From: Dimargaris cristalligena
Lineage: Eukaryota > Kickxellomycota > Dimargaritomycetes > Dimargaritales > Dimargaritaceae
NCBI GenBank assembly: GCA_027576995.1
Contig: JANBQC010000504.1
Location: 1-20,885 of the forward strand
Length of the DNA stretch: 20,885 bases
Direction: 5' to 3'
The notes under the pieces are model-generated. The model was not told the origin of the DNA and made no database searches. It worked only from the letters and a program-made list of their open reading frames with translations. The translations under genes were made by a program, and so were the position numbers. Of this stretch, positions 9,773 through 19,359 are shown piece by piece. Position 1 is the first letter of the stretch; each line of letters opens with the position of its first letter.

Positions 9773-12700
9773 TTATTTAACCTCCTGGAGGTAATGGAGG
9801 AACCGTTTCTTGTGAATCACACCTTGGAAACGGCCTTGTTCGACTACGCAGAGGTAGCGCACCCCCAGTTTGCTGAAAAGTTCCGTCACCATTTCCACGG
9901 AGGCCCGCAGACTAACCGACAGGGGAGCTAGGTCGACGTACACGGTGAAATCGGCGGTGGGCGGGGCCAACAGGTGGCCGCCACTACCACCACCAACCCC
10001 CCCTGCCCCTCCCTCTCCCCGCACATCCTCCATGGAACTGTCAGCGGCCGAGTGGCCAAAGTAGCAGATGGTATCCGGTCCCAGGTGTTTGGTCTTTTCG
10101 AGGGCGTGGTCCAGCTCACTACAGGATATGTAGCCCACCAACAAGTCCCCGTTCAGAATCGGGAAACCGCCGTCCGCGAACCCGCTGTAGATCATCGCCG
10201 ACAATTTAGCTCTGAGGGTAGTCACCGTGTTTTCTTCATTGGCATCAATCACGTCCAGGTCGCTTTGCATGAGTTCACCCGTGGATTTGGTATGGATATA
10301 CTCCCGCTGGTTGTTCAGGAAGGGATGTCCCGCAATACGAATCATCTTCTCATATACGCCCTCGGGGGAGATGAAGTCACTGACCCACTTGGCCACCATC
10401 ACCACCAGCATAATCGGCAATATGTAGGTGAGGCTACCGGTCAGTTCGAACAGAATCACGATTAGGGACAGCGTCATCTTGGTCACGCCGCACAGTACAG
10501 CTGCGCCCCCCACCAGGGCGTAGGCCCCGGGGGTAATGCAGGTGCCCGCTCCACCGCAGGCATCAAAAAAGGGGCTGGTTGGATAGAGTCGGTACAGATA
10601 TTCCACCGACGTGCCCATCAGTCGGCCGAGGCAGGCCCCAATTACCAAGGACGGCACGAAAATACCATGGGGCACCCGGAGACCGAATGTGATGATGGTG
10701 AGGATCGCCTTGTTGAAGAATGCGAAGGCCAGGAGCTTCACAATGGTGGTGTAGCCCGACGTCTGGTGTACGCAGAGACCCGAGTAGGAATCGCCTTCTT
10801 TACACTCGGCGAAGAGGGTGGCCACCAGATCTGTGGAGTTCATGCGGGTGTAAATATTCGGGTAGCTGAGAACCAGGGTCAAGGTCACGTATACGAGCAC
10901 CTCGGCAATCTGGTGGTCTTTGATCCAGCTCGTCCGGCGGTAGCGTACCCACAGGTAATTGAGTTTACAGAAGATACTGCCGTAGACTCCGCCAAACACC
11001 CCCAGAGCCAGGAAGAAGCCCAGCTCAAACCAATGCCATTCCCGGTCGTAGGTCACCTGGAACATGACGATCTTGTCGGTTCGGAAGGGATTGATGAATT
11101 TAAGGGTCATGGCGGCAATCAAGGCGCACATGTAGCTGCGCAACATCGTCTTATTGGGAAAGTAGTAGCTCACCTGCTCCAGGCTAAACAAGACGCCCCC
11201 TATGGGTGCCCCAAAAGCCATGGCGACACCTGCGGCTGCCGAGGCGGACAGAATCTCCCGACGCTTGCCTGGATGATTTGAGTGTAGGGATATTAACAGG
11301 GGTATACACATACATATAGTAGATTAGTCAACGATATCAATTCGAACATTAAATACCATTGTTTCACGGGCGGCATGTATACGCCATCTATTTCAAGGAC
11401 AGTAGACCCCCTCCCTAGGCGACCAGCAATGCCAAGCTCCGATATGTATTTGCATAATTACCGCTATCCACCTACCGTCATTTTTTTCGTACTTGTCAAA
11501 GATACGGCAGGCAATATTGCCGACGCAGCAGGCCACGTGAACAAAAGGGCCCTCCTTCCCCGTAATAATGCCGGAAGCCACAGAGAATACCAGACCCACG
11601 GATTTGACCCAAAGGGTCTTGATCCCCAAAAACCCGCGAATCACGAATCCGCTTAGAATTACCTTCACCTCGGGGATACCGCTGCCCGCGGTATAGTAAG
11701 TGGTCTTAACCTGGCCCTTGCTACCACGGTGGCGGTTGGGGTTGAGGTAGACCAAGCCGGCGGAAACTAAAGCAAATGTAATACCGATTAAACAATAGGC
11801 GAGAAAATCCACCCATTGAGGGTCATGGATTTGTGTTGGAGTCCATAGTTCCGACCAAGACCGCCAATCCGGGCAGTCGATCGCCTCTATGGCCATGCGA
11901 ATGAATCAATGGGGGGTTTGAATATATGGTTCAGAATAGATCATGGTTAGTAGGTACGCATAGGTATAGGAGACGAGAGCGCGATCTGGGCTGGAGGAGA
12001 AGGATGCACCGATATCGGCAAGTAGACCTACCATTGACCGATTTGCAGCAAAAAGTTTGACCCAGGGTGAAGTCTCGGGCACAGTAGCCTGTCTTCAGGT
12101 CGGATAGGTATTCCGAACAGACATCGATTAAAGCCGCCAAACACCCACAGACCACGCCTAGAAGGGATTAGGGAAATACGCAGTACAGAGAGGGATAAGT
12201 AGGTCGTCCTAAAATACGAGCACTGAACAGGATATTGGTGGCCCGCAAGTGTAAGGGAAGTAGAAGATCAAGGGTAAGGGTAAGTAATCCCGCCAAGTCG
12301 GGGAAACGATGCTTACCTATGATACACACCAACAGCCATGCCTGTATGGAATCCCACATATTAGCCAGAGAACCCCTTACCCCACGGAGGGCGCGTAGGG
12401 TCCTTAGGCGGATCTGTTCTTTGACGAATTCGTGGATCCAGTCTAAGGGAATAACGAACCGATAGTAGAGTATAGTGAAGCAAGGGGGTGAGAATGCAGG
12501 TGTCGAGCCAAGGTAGATCAGCAGTCCATCCATCCCTTCTAATATGATTATGCCCTGGACGGAATGCAATGGTTAATATAAACACCACTTTCCGGTACCC
12601 AAAGCGCCGGGACAACCCAGTGGAAGAGTTCTCTCCGCCAACCCCGCTCTTACGAAGCGATACAGAGCTGGGCGAACTAGAGAAGACGGACCCTAAATCA

Positions 12701-13134
12701 ATTATATTATATTATATTATATTATATATATAAAAACGGGGCACCAGCGTACCTATCGTGGTGTAATCGTCAAACCAGAGACGCACACTCGTCCCCTCTT
12801 TGGTATGTTCGGAAACCGCGGCGTGGATAACCGGGCGGTGGACCCATTTGCTTCGTTTCCGCAGGTTCCCACGACCCACCTGCTTTATTTCGGCCATGAG
12901 GCCGGAATGCCAGGCCAGGCCCTTGTGTAGCGACGACCGGGTGCGGAGGTAGGGGTCATCCGAGGTGCGGCGGTCGAAGAAGTCCTCGTTGGTGGTGGCA
13001 TAGCGGCGGAATGTGGGCGACGAAAGGAGGGGTGAGTCCTCGTTGAGACTCTGCGAAAAGCTGATGCTGCCGAGCAGTTGCTGGTCGGAAGTAGAGCGGC
13101 TCGCGGCCTTGGGTGGGCGACGACCGTAACTCAT
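9773..13134 (-). CDS. GEF1: CLC-family 2Cl-/H+ exchanger (Gef1/ClC-3 type), five exons
   Basis: Exons are 13134-12753, 12442-12317, 12157-12032, 11886-11476 and 11268-9773. All four introns (310, 159, 145 and 207 bases) are GT-AG and phase 1. The product is 846 residues. The family moves Cl- against H+ in Golgi, endosome or vacuole membranes. Visible motifs are GSGIPE at 279-284, GKEGP at 321-325 with the gating Glu323, AFGAPIGG from 366, the proton-path Glu430 in WFELGFF, GIFVP at 550-554, and the chloride-site Tyr598 in ITPGAYALVG. Having both glutamates argues for an exchanger rather than a channel. Two CBS domains follow at about 678-739 and 786-845, separated by a Gly-rich linker (766-780). 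The cytosolic N-terminus has a dileucine sorting signal, EDSPLL at 32-37. DWIHEFVKE at the first splice junction and CPDWRSWSELW after the third match ClC-3-type proteins and confirm the splicing. GEF1 is the yeast name. Orthology to Gef1 rather than to another intracellular CLC is inferred. Confidence 0.95.
12701..12733. repeat. ATTAT pentanucleotide and TA repeat in CLC intron 1
   Basis: Five tandem ATTAT units (12701-12725) run into a short TA tract and an A-run, within the first intron just after the donor site. It is a simple-sequence repeat. Confidence 0.9.
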
Positions 13135-15599
13135 GGCCGGTTAGACAAGACCGTTGGACGGTAGAAGTGAGCGAGAGTAATAGGGGTGGAGGTAGAGGTA
13201 AAATACGGAGTAAGGTTATAATGGGCCACCAAGGAGGTTTTTTGGTAGGCAATTGTAGGAGATGTGCTAATGAACGAAAGAATAGGACGGCGGAGGCTAT
13301 AGACACACCCGGAGGCTTCTGAGGGTCGGCAAAATATGATAGGCGAGTGGACCACACACGGGACGGCTCCTCAATTGAAGAAAAACAGGGGGTTGGCAAT
13401 ATAATACAGCATAATATAGTCAGTCTGTCTGTGGAAGTTCTCTCACAAAGAATAGAAGGAAGATATACTGGAATTCCTCACATTCAGGCTAGATTAGCAA
13501 GCCCACTCCACACAGCAGCGTCTATCCGATGACAAGCCATGCTATTGGACCCGGTCCCGTTTTGCATTAAGCGGCGTCACGGGCGGTGGTGGGGGAAGTA
13601 AGCGGGCGCCGCGTTGGTCACGAATTCCCGGGTCTCAAATAAGCTACTATAGAAATATCGTGTTCACTAACTAACTGGGCGTCAATAAATCCAGAGACTG
13701 GGGGTGTAAGAGGCTTTTTAGCGGGTATAAGCTTTCCGACTATTCTATATAATGTCCCAGGCCATTACTGCCTTCTATCCACCCACTCTACTACCTAACA
13801 GGACGGGTCTAATCCCCCTCAAGTTCCCGAGGAATAGATAGCGGATAGTGCTACGCAGCGGTCTCCTGGTTATTTGTCAACCATTGTGAACGTTCCTGGC
13901 CACGATGGCTCGCCGATTGGCCAGCATTCATCAACCCTACGTAGCCAGTTTCGGCCATCCTTAACGCTCTGGTCCGGTGACTTATTCTCTCGCCCAAATC
14001 CACAATAGCTTCGGGATTTTACTATACTTATCGCGTGGATAATTCATCCCAGGGTTGGAGTTCCCATAGAAACGGGTGTCACGGCGATATTAATCCACCG
14101 CCCCTCCCCTCCAGCTGCCGAATACCGTACCTAGTGATTCGGGCCATTATTCGTATAAACTGGTAAGCGGGCAAACAACTACGTCTAATCGACTCTACTT
14201 ACTACCACTTGGCACTAAGCAGTCAAGGCAATTGTGGATAGCTGCCATATCACTGTACAGTATCTAAGATAATCAATGCAGCTAATGTACATCTATATTC
14301 GAGAGACATGCCTCGGAGTAAATATTAACCACGATTTACAACAGGTGTCATTGACGAACTAAGGGGCGGGATTAATGGTATTATGCAAAGGGGGAATGCA
14401 GTAGTGTTGGAAGATGAGCAATCTTATGGATGCTTTAACCGTTGACTGGTGCTCTGGCACAGTTGGCAGATTGTGTTCCCGGTGGGAATATTGGCTTTCT
14501 ACGGCCTAATGATGTACTATATTCGATACTTTCAACCACGCTCACTTGTTTTAGTGGGTCTTAGAAGGCATCCAAATATACATATTACTGGCTACAGTAT
14601 CATGGATATAGTGGCTTGGGGTTTTCGTGCATTTCCCACATCTTCTTCCATTGGACCAAGTAGCCCTACAATGGCTAATTTTGGGGATGATTTAGCCACT
14701 AGCTAACCATAGTAAACTGGGGGAAATCAACATTGCTATTTTTCCCCGGCCTACTAGTCCACTCGGCAGAATATGGGTGAAATTCCAAACAGCTGTATAA
14801 GGTTTTACATAATACGTGTATGGGCGAATATATATGAGAATAGCTTTTAACCAGTAATGTTGGCTTCATCCAATGGATTTTTCATTATACAGCCTGAATG
14901 AACTTCTCCCATATGCAAATGCAAAATAAAAATCTGTGTGGGCTTGACTAAAACTGCCTCCTCATTTGACCCTCCCTACAATATTTTAAACAGTGCTAAA
15001 ATTATAAAATGGGCGGGCGTATTGACTCGGGCTCGACCCGGGCCACCGAAATATGCGGCAGCCGACATGACATAGAGACCATGTGGACAAAAACAAAAGA
15101 TTCGGCAGGAAGTGTCGCGTCTATCCACAGCCTAGCATTATTTACTGAAAAAAATCTCGAAAAAGTAGAATACATAAAATAGATCAAGGTAGAGCATACT
15201 TCCAGACACGGAAGGTTCTGATTTGGAATGAGTCCACTTGCTATCAAGGGGTTAGTAATAACGTTAAACTACAGCTCGAGTGAAAATCGATAGATGGATA
15301 TGGAATACACACACACAGAGAGAAAGCCTTATAAAGACACAACAGCATAGTAATGGGGTCAGGCAGGCTAATATATAGTAATAAAAGGGGGTAGTCAAAA
15401 TACAGAGAAAGGGTGGGAAGGACTGTTGCGGATCGGGTATTAAAGAAGAAGAATACCAACCATAAATTAAACGGGTCGGGGATAGGAATATAGTAACTTG
15501 TAGAGGAGGATATCGGTGATAACGCATCAGTCGAATAGAGCGGGGGTACTCGTCGGGCGGTTGAATCGTCAAGCCATTGGCAATCATGCACATAACGGT
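13135..15599. other. Gene-poor intergenic region, CLC 5' side to NIPA 3' end
   Basis: At about 2.5 kb this is the longest stretch without a recognised gene. It holds the CLC promoter side and the NIPA 3' side. The largest frames (14449-14706 plus, 85 codons; 15244-15714 minus, overlapping the NIPA end) show no domain I recognise. A MITE-like element lies at 14774-14911. A GC-rich patch at about 13565-13625 stands out from the AT-rich surroundings. No RNA gene was recognised. Confidence 0.5.
14774..14911 (+). mobile_element. MITE-like element, copy 2
   Basis: This 138-bp copy has the clearest ends. The left end TGGGTGAAATTC and the right end GAACTTCTCCCA are inverted with two mismatches, and the inner CTGTATAA/TTATACAG pair is perfectly inverted. 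The element is flanked by TA on both sides (outer context ATAT...ATAT), as expected for a TA target-site duplication. It lies in the same orientation as the other two copies. It has no coding capacity. Confidence 0.8.
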
Positions 15600-17039
15600 C
15601 TATTGCAGAAGAGGCTGGGTCTCGGGGCCGCGAGTCCGAGAGGGGAGAAGACGGCCGAGAAGGTCCCACCAAGATTGGGAGCCGGTAAAAATATGGGACC
15701 GACGGCACTCGCACAAATCATTTGGTAGGTGAGGAGAAACCACGCTGGTTTCGACGGAGGCTCCGTCAGACTCGCACACTGCATTAAATGATAGGTGGCC
15801 GTCCCGACCCGATCTCGTATCGGTGATGGGTTCATTAAATGGCCCTGCCGGAAGGGTCAGGGAATCGGTATCGGGTTTGGAAGGCTGGTTGCCTAGTGAC
15901 AATATGATCACCCCGGCCGATAAAACCAATACCCCGACGAGCACCAGTAAAAGTTGGAAATGCTGAAGAGCACGGAATTGGTTGTAGTAGACCAGCCCAT
16001 TGAAAAGGGTCGACACGTTGTACGAGCAAAAGGCCAAGGGGGCTAGGATAAGGGTATCGCAGAGTTCTAGGCCCCGGTTCAGGTAATAGAGCTGGAGGAG
16101 GGCGGTGAAGACCAGTGCGCCTACAATGAGCCAGGTGACGGGATTGCCGAACTGGTTATCGCCTTCGAGTAGAGTAATGAGGAGGAGTTCGATGCCGCTC
16201 TTGGTGAACAGGAGACTCTGGCTCGATATCATACCCGAGAGGATGCCGTAGAGGAGGCCGCAGAGGAGCTCCAAGTGGGGAAGGGCGAGCCGGCTGCCAC
16301 ACTGGGTACAGGAGGTACCCTGGGGGACAAAGAACTGGGTGTCGGTCGAGGAGAGCGAGGGGGACGAATGGGGGTGTAGGGCCGTGTCGTCCAGGGGAGA
16401 AGGGGGGTCAGCGGGTAGCAGTAGGGGAATGGTCGGGTCGGAGGACATGGTGCTGTCGCTGGACGGGTAAGTGCTCAGGGGATTCGGGGCCTGGGTGGCC
16501 TTGAGGGAGTCGATGCGACTTTGCAGCGAAAAGGCGAGCAGCATAAGCAGAAACACACCCAGCTCGAGCAGCGAGAAGTAGGTGATAAAGGCGGGTCGGC
16601 GGTAGAGATTCAGGAGGTCCTCGAGGGAATGGGTAGGTAGGGGTATAGTGCCGAAGGCGCCCACCAAGAGACCACCGGCCACGACCAGACAGGTGGCGAC
16701 GATGGCCTGGGGACTGAAGCGGTCCCCGAGGATGGCTTTGGCGAAAATAGCATTGGAGATTAGGGTGACGGACCCCAAGGGCGCGAGAACAATCACGGGC
16801 AGCAGGCTGATGGTTAATGTAGTGCCGCAGAAACTACTGGCCACGAAGAGGGCGAACCCCGTCAACCAGAGCGGACGCCGATACGAGGGGCGCGGGTGGG
16901 GGATGGTCCGAGCACCCTCGAGCAAATGGCTTTTACGCTGGAGCGTCAGGCCCAGTGACTGGAGAAATGAGGTGACGACGGACACGGCGATGCCGATTAA
17001 TATGGTCCGAGACGGGACGAGAAGGTGGTCGAGGGACAT
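15600..17039 (-). CDS. NIPA-like (DUF803) membrane protein, probable Mg2+ transporter
   Basis: This single exon encodes 479 residues. Many hydrophobic segments are visible: about 12-34, 57-80, 83-103, 112-131, 150-171, 257-291, 302-320, 327-351 and 361-383. The first segment is followed by SLGLTLQRKSH (28-38), which matches the NIPA family pattern in which a conserved LQRKSH follows the first helix. The segment LLYGILSGMISSQSLLFTKSGIELL (in part, 262-286) matches the family's GxxSxxxxLxxKSxxE core. NIPA proteins (SLC57; Pfam DUF803) are described as Mg2+ transporters of endomembranes or plasma membrane. A hydrophilic Ser/Pro-rich loop (about 180-250) ends in a CxxC pair at 244-247. The cytosolic tail (from about 385) ends ETQPLLQ, a dileucine-like end. 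The ATG at 17039 sits just before the first helix. The substrate is inferred from the family. Confidence 0.9.
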   Translation of the reverse strand: MSLDHLLVPSRTILIGIAVSVVTSFLQSLGLTLQRKSHLLEGARTIPHPRPSYRRPLWLTGFALFVASSFCGTTLTISLLPVIVLAPLGSVTLISNAIFAKAILGDRFSPQAIVATCLVVAGGLLVGAFGTIPLPTHSLEDLLNLYRRPAFITYFSLLELGVFLLMLLAFSLQSRIDSLKATQAPNPLSTYPSSDSTMSSDPTIPLLLPADPPSPLDDTALHPHSSPSLSSTDTQFFVPQGTSCTQCGSRLALPHLELLCGLLYGILSGMISSQSLLFTKSGIELLLITLLEGDNQFGNPVTWLIVGALVFTALLQLYYLNRGLELCDTLILAPLAFCSYNVSTLFNGLVYYNQFRALQHFQLLLVLVGVLVLSAGVIILSLGNQPSKPDTDSLTLPAGPFNEPITDTRSGRDGHLSFNAVCESDGASVETSVVSPHLPNDLCECRRSHIFTGSQSWWDLLGRLLPSRTRGPETQPLLQ

Positions 17040-17853
17040 GGCTACCGGGACGATAGGTAAAGGCGTTGGGTTGGGTTAGAGGGGAAGAAGGGATAAAGTA
17101 AATGGCTATATACAGAGCGGGTCTGGGAATGAAGGAGAGCTGTTGCACTGCACACCACTTGAGAATAAACGAGGTGGTTGGTAGTGAGAAAGGGAGATAC
17201 AGGGAGGGAAAGAGGGAGAGATACACCCAAACAAACGGCTTAAGCTGTGGGGGGTGCGGCCAGTCTCAGGCAATAAACGCAAAAGCACGAAGAGGCAGTG
17301 GAGTTGAATAAAAGAGCACTAAAATGCAAGCCGGTCTTTAAAAATATCTACTCGCAAGGTATATGGCACTATAACTGCTGTGGCGCACTGCCGAAGCTGG
17401 CGGCGGGAAGGGAGTATAGGTAGTCGTAATAGGCAAAGAAGCCCAGAGTAGACAAAGGCAACCCGGGTTGCGTGATTCTCCGGATTTTAATTCGTCGGGG
17501 AATGGGGGACGGGCGGGTCCCTCGATATCGGGGCAACGTGCCGGTAGATTTAACCTCCGACACTTGGGTCGGAGACGAACGAATGGCCCGACGGCCGTTA
17601 AGTCCATGCCATTCCAATAGCTGGCTCGATGCAGGGGCATAATATCCGCATATATCCCGCGACTCACGCCTCTCTCTCTATATTGAATTAGGGATTGGCC
17701 TTTATGATTGGCCGGGTAAGTAACCACCCGGACCACTGCGGACTTTGGAGCACTGAGAGGGTAGCCAGTCAGCACCAACCAAGGTCAGCCCATAAGTCGT
17801 ATGTTCCATAGTTACAGTGTTGGAGAAGGGGTTGTCCCATTACCCAGTTTCAC
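17040..17853. other. Shared intergenic region between divergent NIPA and PIG-Y genes
   Basis: This 0.8-kb region lies between two start codons that point apart, so it must hold both promoters. The part next to the NIPA gene (17150-17230) is purine-rich on the plus strand (AGGGAGA-type repeats). A 146-codon minus-strand frame (17338-17778) shows no domain and is not called. No clear TATA box is visible for either gene. Confidence 0.6.
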
Positions 17854-18699
17854 TTGGAATTAAACGTGCCATTCCATTCCATCCCATCCCATTCCATTGC
17901 CTTTAACCGCTTCTCTTGCTCTCCCTCGCTAATTCCCCGCTCGTGCACTACCTCCATGACCCGTGTCCGTCGCACACCCAGTATTCGGGCTAGCGATCCC
18001 ACCCCGGACCATCTAGCCGTACCCCCTTTGTCGTCAGCCCTGAAACGAACCAAATCCCGGCGAGCCTCCCAAGCCAGGGCTGCCCCGCGTCTATTTGGCG
18101 GGGGTGGCCCATCCTCGCCACCTTTGGGAGTTGATGATCGGCCCAGCCATAGCCTGACTCCACCCCAAGCCCTAGCGTCCAACGGCGACCCCGACACCCC
18201 CAGTCCCCGTCCGCCCCGCCTTCATTATCACCACCACCTTCACCACCACCACCATCACCATACCAACTTGACCACGGCGGCCCCATTATCGCCCCGGGTC
18301 ATGGCCAATTTATCGACCAGCTCCATTTACCGGTCCTACTCTGCCCCCGACCATTTGGCCTCGTTTCCGAGCGGCTTCTTCTCACCCCCCATTCTGCCGC
18401 CCGACTTTTATGCCGCCCCCTACTACACCCGCCGGAAAAGCCTACCGCTGGCCGATGATTCCGCCCCCGATACCACCCGTGCTTGGGGGTACGTGCTACT
18501 TATTGCTACCTTTGTCTTCTTTGCCCTGGGCTTATATACCACCACCATTTCTAAATTCATGCCGGTGACCGGTAACCGGCTCCTGGATGCTATCCGGGAA
18601 GACCAGTACTACTGCTTACTGGCCCCGCTTACCCTTACTGTGGCCTTTTATACCCTCATCTGGAACTGGTTGGGCATGAAGATCTTTCGCCATAATTAA
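17854..18699 (+). CDS. PIGY: PIG-Y-like subunit of GPI-GlcNAc transferase, with long N-terminal extension
   Basis: The 281-residue frame ends in a two-helix module (about 211-230 and 253-272) closing with IWNWLGMKIFRHN. Human PIG-Y has the same end pattern (W-x-W-[ML]-G-[IM]-K-[IL]-FRHN) after two membrane segments. PIG-Y is a small subunit of the ER complex that transfers GlcNAc to phosphatidylinositol, the first step of GPI-anchor synthesis, and it works through PIG-A. Human PIG-Y is about 71 residues, so this protein carries roughly 200 additional residues. They are rich in Pro, Ser and Arg, with a His tract at 124-136, and would face the cytosol if disordered. The start is uncertain. ATG 17854 is followed by CCATT repeat DNA translated as part of the frame. 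The next in-frame ATG (17956, residue 35) may be the true start, and another lies at 18301. No intron is needed. The N-terminal function is unknown. Confidence 0.82.
   Translation: MELNVPFHSIPSHSIAFNRFSCSPSLIPRSCTTSMTRVRRTPSIRASDPTPDHLAVPPLSSALKRTKSRRASQARAAPRLFGGGGPSSPPLGVDDRPSHSLTPPQALASNGDPDTPSPRPPRLHYHHHLHHHHHHHTNLTTAAPLSPRVMANLSTSSIYRSYSAPDHLASFPSGFFSPPILPPDFYAAPYYTRRKSLPLADDSAPDTTRAWGYVLLIATFVFFALGLYTTTISKFMPVTGNRLLDAIREDQYYCLLAPLTLTVAFYTLIWNWLGMKIFRHN
17869..17898. repeat. CCATT/CCATC pentanucleotide repeat at the PIG-Y start
   Basis: About six degenerate 5-base units (CCATT or CCATC) lie directly after the first possible start codon of the PIG-Y gene. The repeat would be coding if the first ATG is used and 5' UTR if the ATG at 17956 is used. 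Confidence 0.75.
18223..18261 (+). repeat. His-codon (CAC/CAT) tract within the PIG-Y gene
   Basis: A run of CAC and CAT codons encodes 11 histidines in 13 residues (124-136) of the N-terminal extension. Mixed codon use suggests it is not a very recent triplet expansion. Confidence 0.85.
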
Positions 18700-19359
18700 C
18701 CGTCCTTTTCAATGATCGATTGATCGGCTCATTCTCTTGCTGCCGGTTGCTTTTTCGGTCTCTGCATATTTCTAAAACCGCGGTGCCCTGATCCCTACCG
18801 AAATTATATTAATACCACCCGTGGGTTGGTCAGCCTCCCAGACCCACTTTGTATAGTATCTCAACACGAATGAATTCCCAATACACCCCGTATACATTAC
18901 TCCATAAAGTCTCATTGAATTTTGATAAGCAAGTACCCCATGGGGAGGAGACACAGCATGTTGCCAAGCTGGTTTTTAACTGGGCATGAATCCGGACAGT
19001 GTTATGAAGTCATCCATAGTTACCACTTAATTAAAGCCAAGAGGGAAAAGAGAGTGGTGGAGGTGCTGCGGACGCAACCCTTTCGCTCTGTTTGGGCTTT
19101 CTCCTCCCCTGGCAGCCAACCATTGTTATTGGTAAATGTGCCTTGAATTTAATAATACCCAAGGCTGTTGTAATAACAAGGCCCCTTCCTATCCTCCTCC
19201 TCTTATACCACCTGCTTCGGTTCCCTCCACTGTATCCTTTCCGTTTGTTTTTCCACCATTCTTCTTTCCGCAGGTTATTTTCGCCGATTCAATTTCAAGT
19301 CAACCGCCCCCCAGTTACTTCTGCCTTTCCGCCGACCCCATTCCCTACATTCCGCTCCC
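18700..19359. other. Intergenic region between PIG-Y and RPA3 genes
   Basis: This 660-base stretch holds the PIG-Y 3' side and the RPA3 promoter. The last 200 bases before the RPA3 start are pyrimidine-rich (CT tracts). I see no ACGCGT cell-cycle box and no clear TATA box. Plus-strand frames that run through this region into RPA3 (19092-19553, 19136-19432) are in other frames and are rejected. Confidence 0.55.

Noticed and set aside
10667..11281. 204-codon plus-strand frame across the CLC gene, and others at 9974-10465
   Set aside because: These are opposite-strand shadows of CLC exon 5, which carries the conserved transporter motifs.
14449..14706. 85-codon plus-strand frame near MITE copy 2, considered as a transposon relic
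   Set aside because: I recognise no transposase or reverse transcriptase motif, and the frame is short. There is not enough to call a gene or pseudogene.
15244..15714. 156-codon minus-strand frame overlapping the 3' end of the NIPA gene
   Set aside because: It overlaps the NIPA C-terminus in a different frame and consists of low-complexity Ser, Tyr, Leu and Pro runs from AT/CT-rich DNA.
17338..17778. 146-codon minus-strand frame in the NIPA/PIG-Y promoter region
   Set aside because: No domain was recognised, and it would occupy the shared promoter region. It is kept as non-coding.
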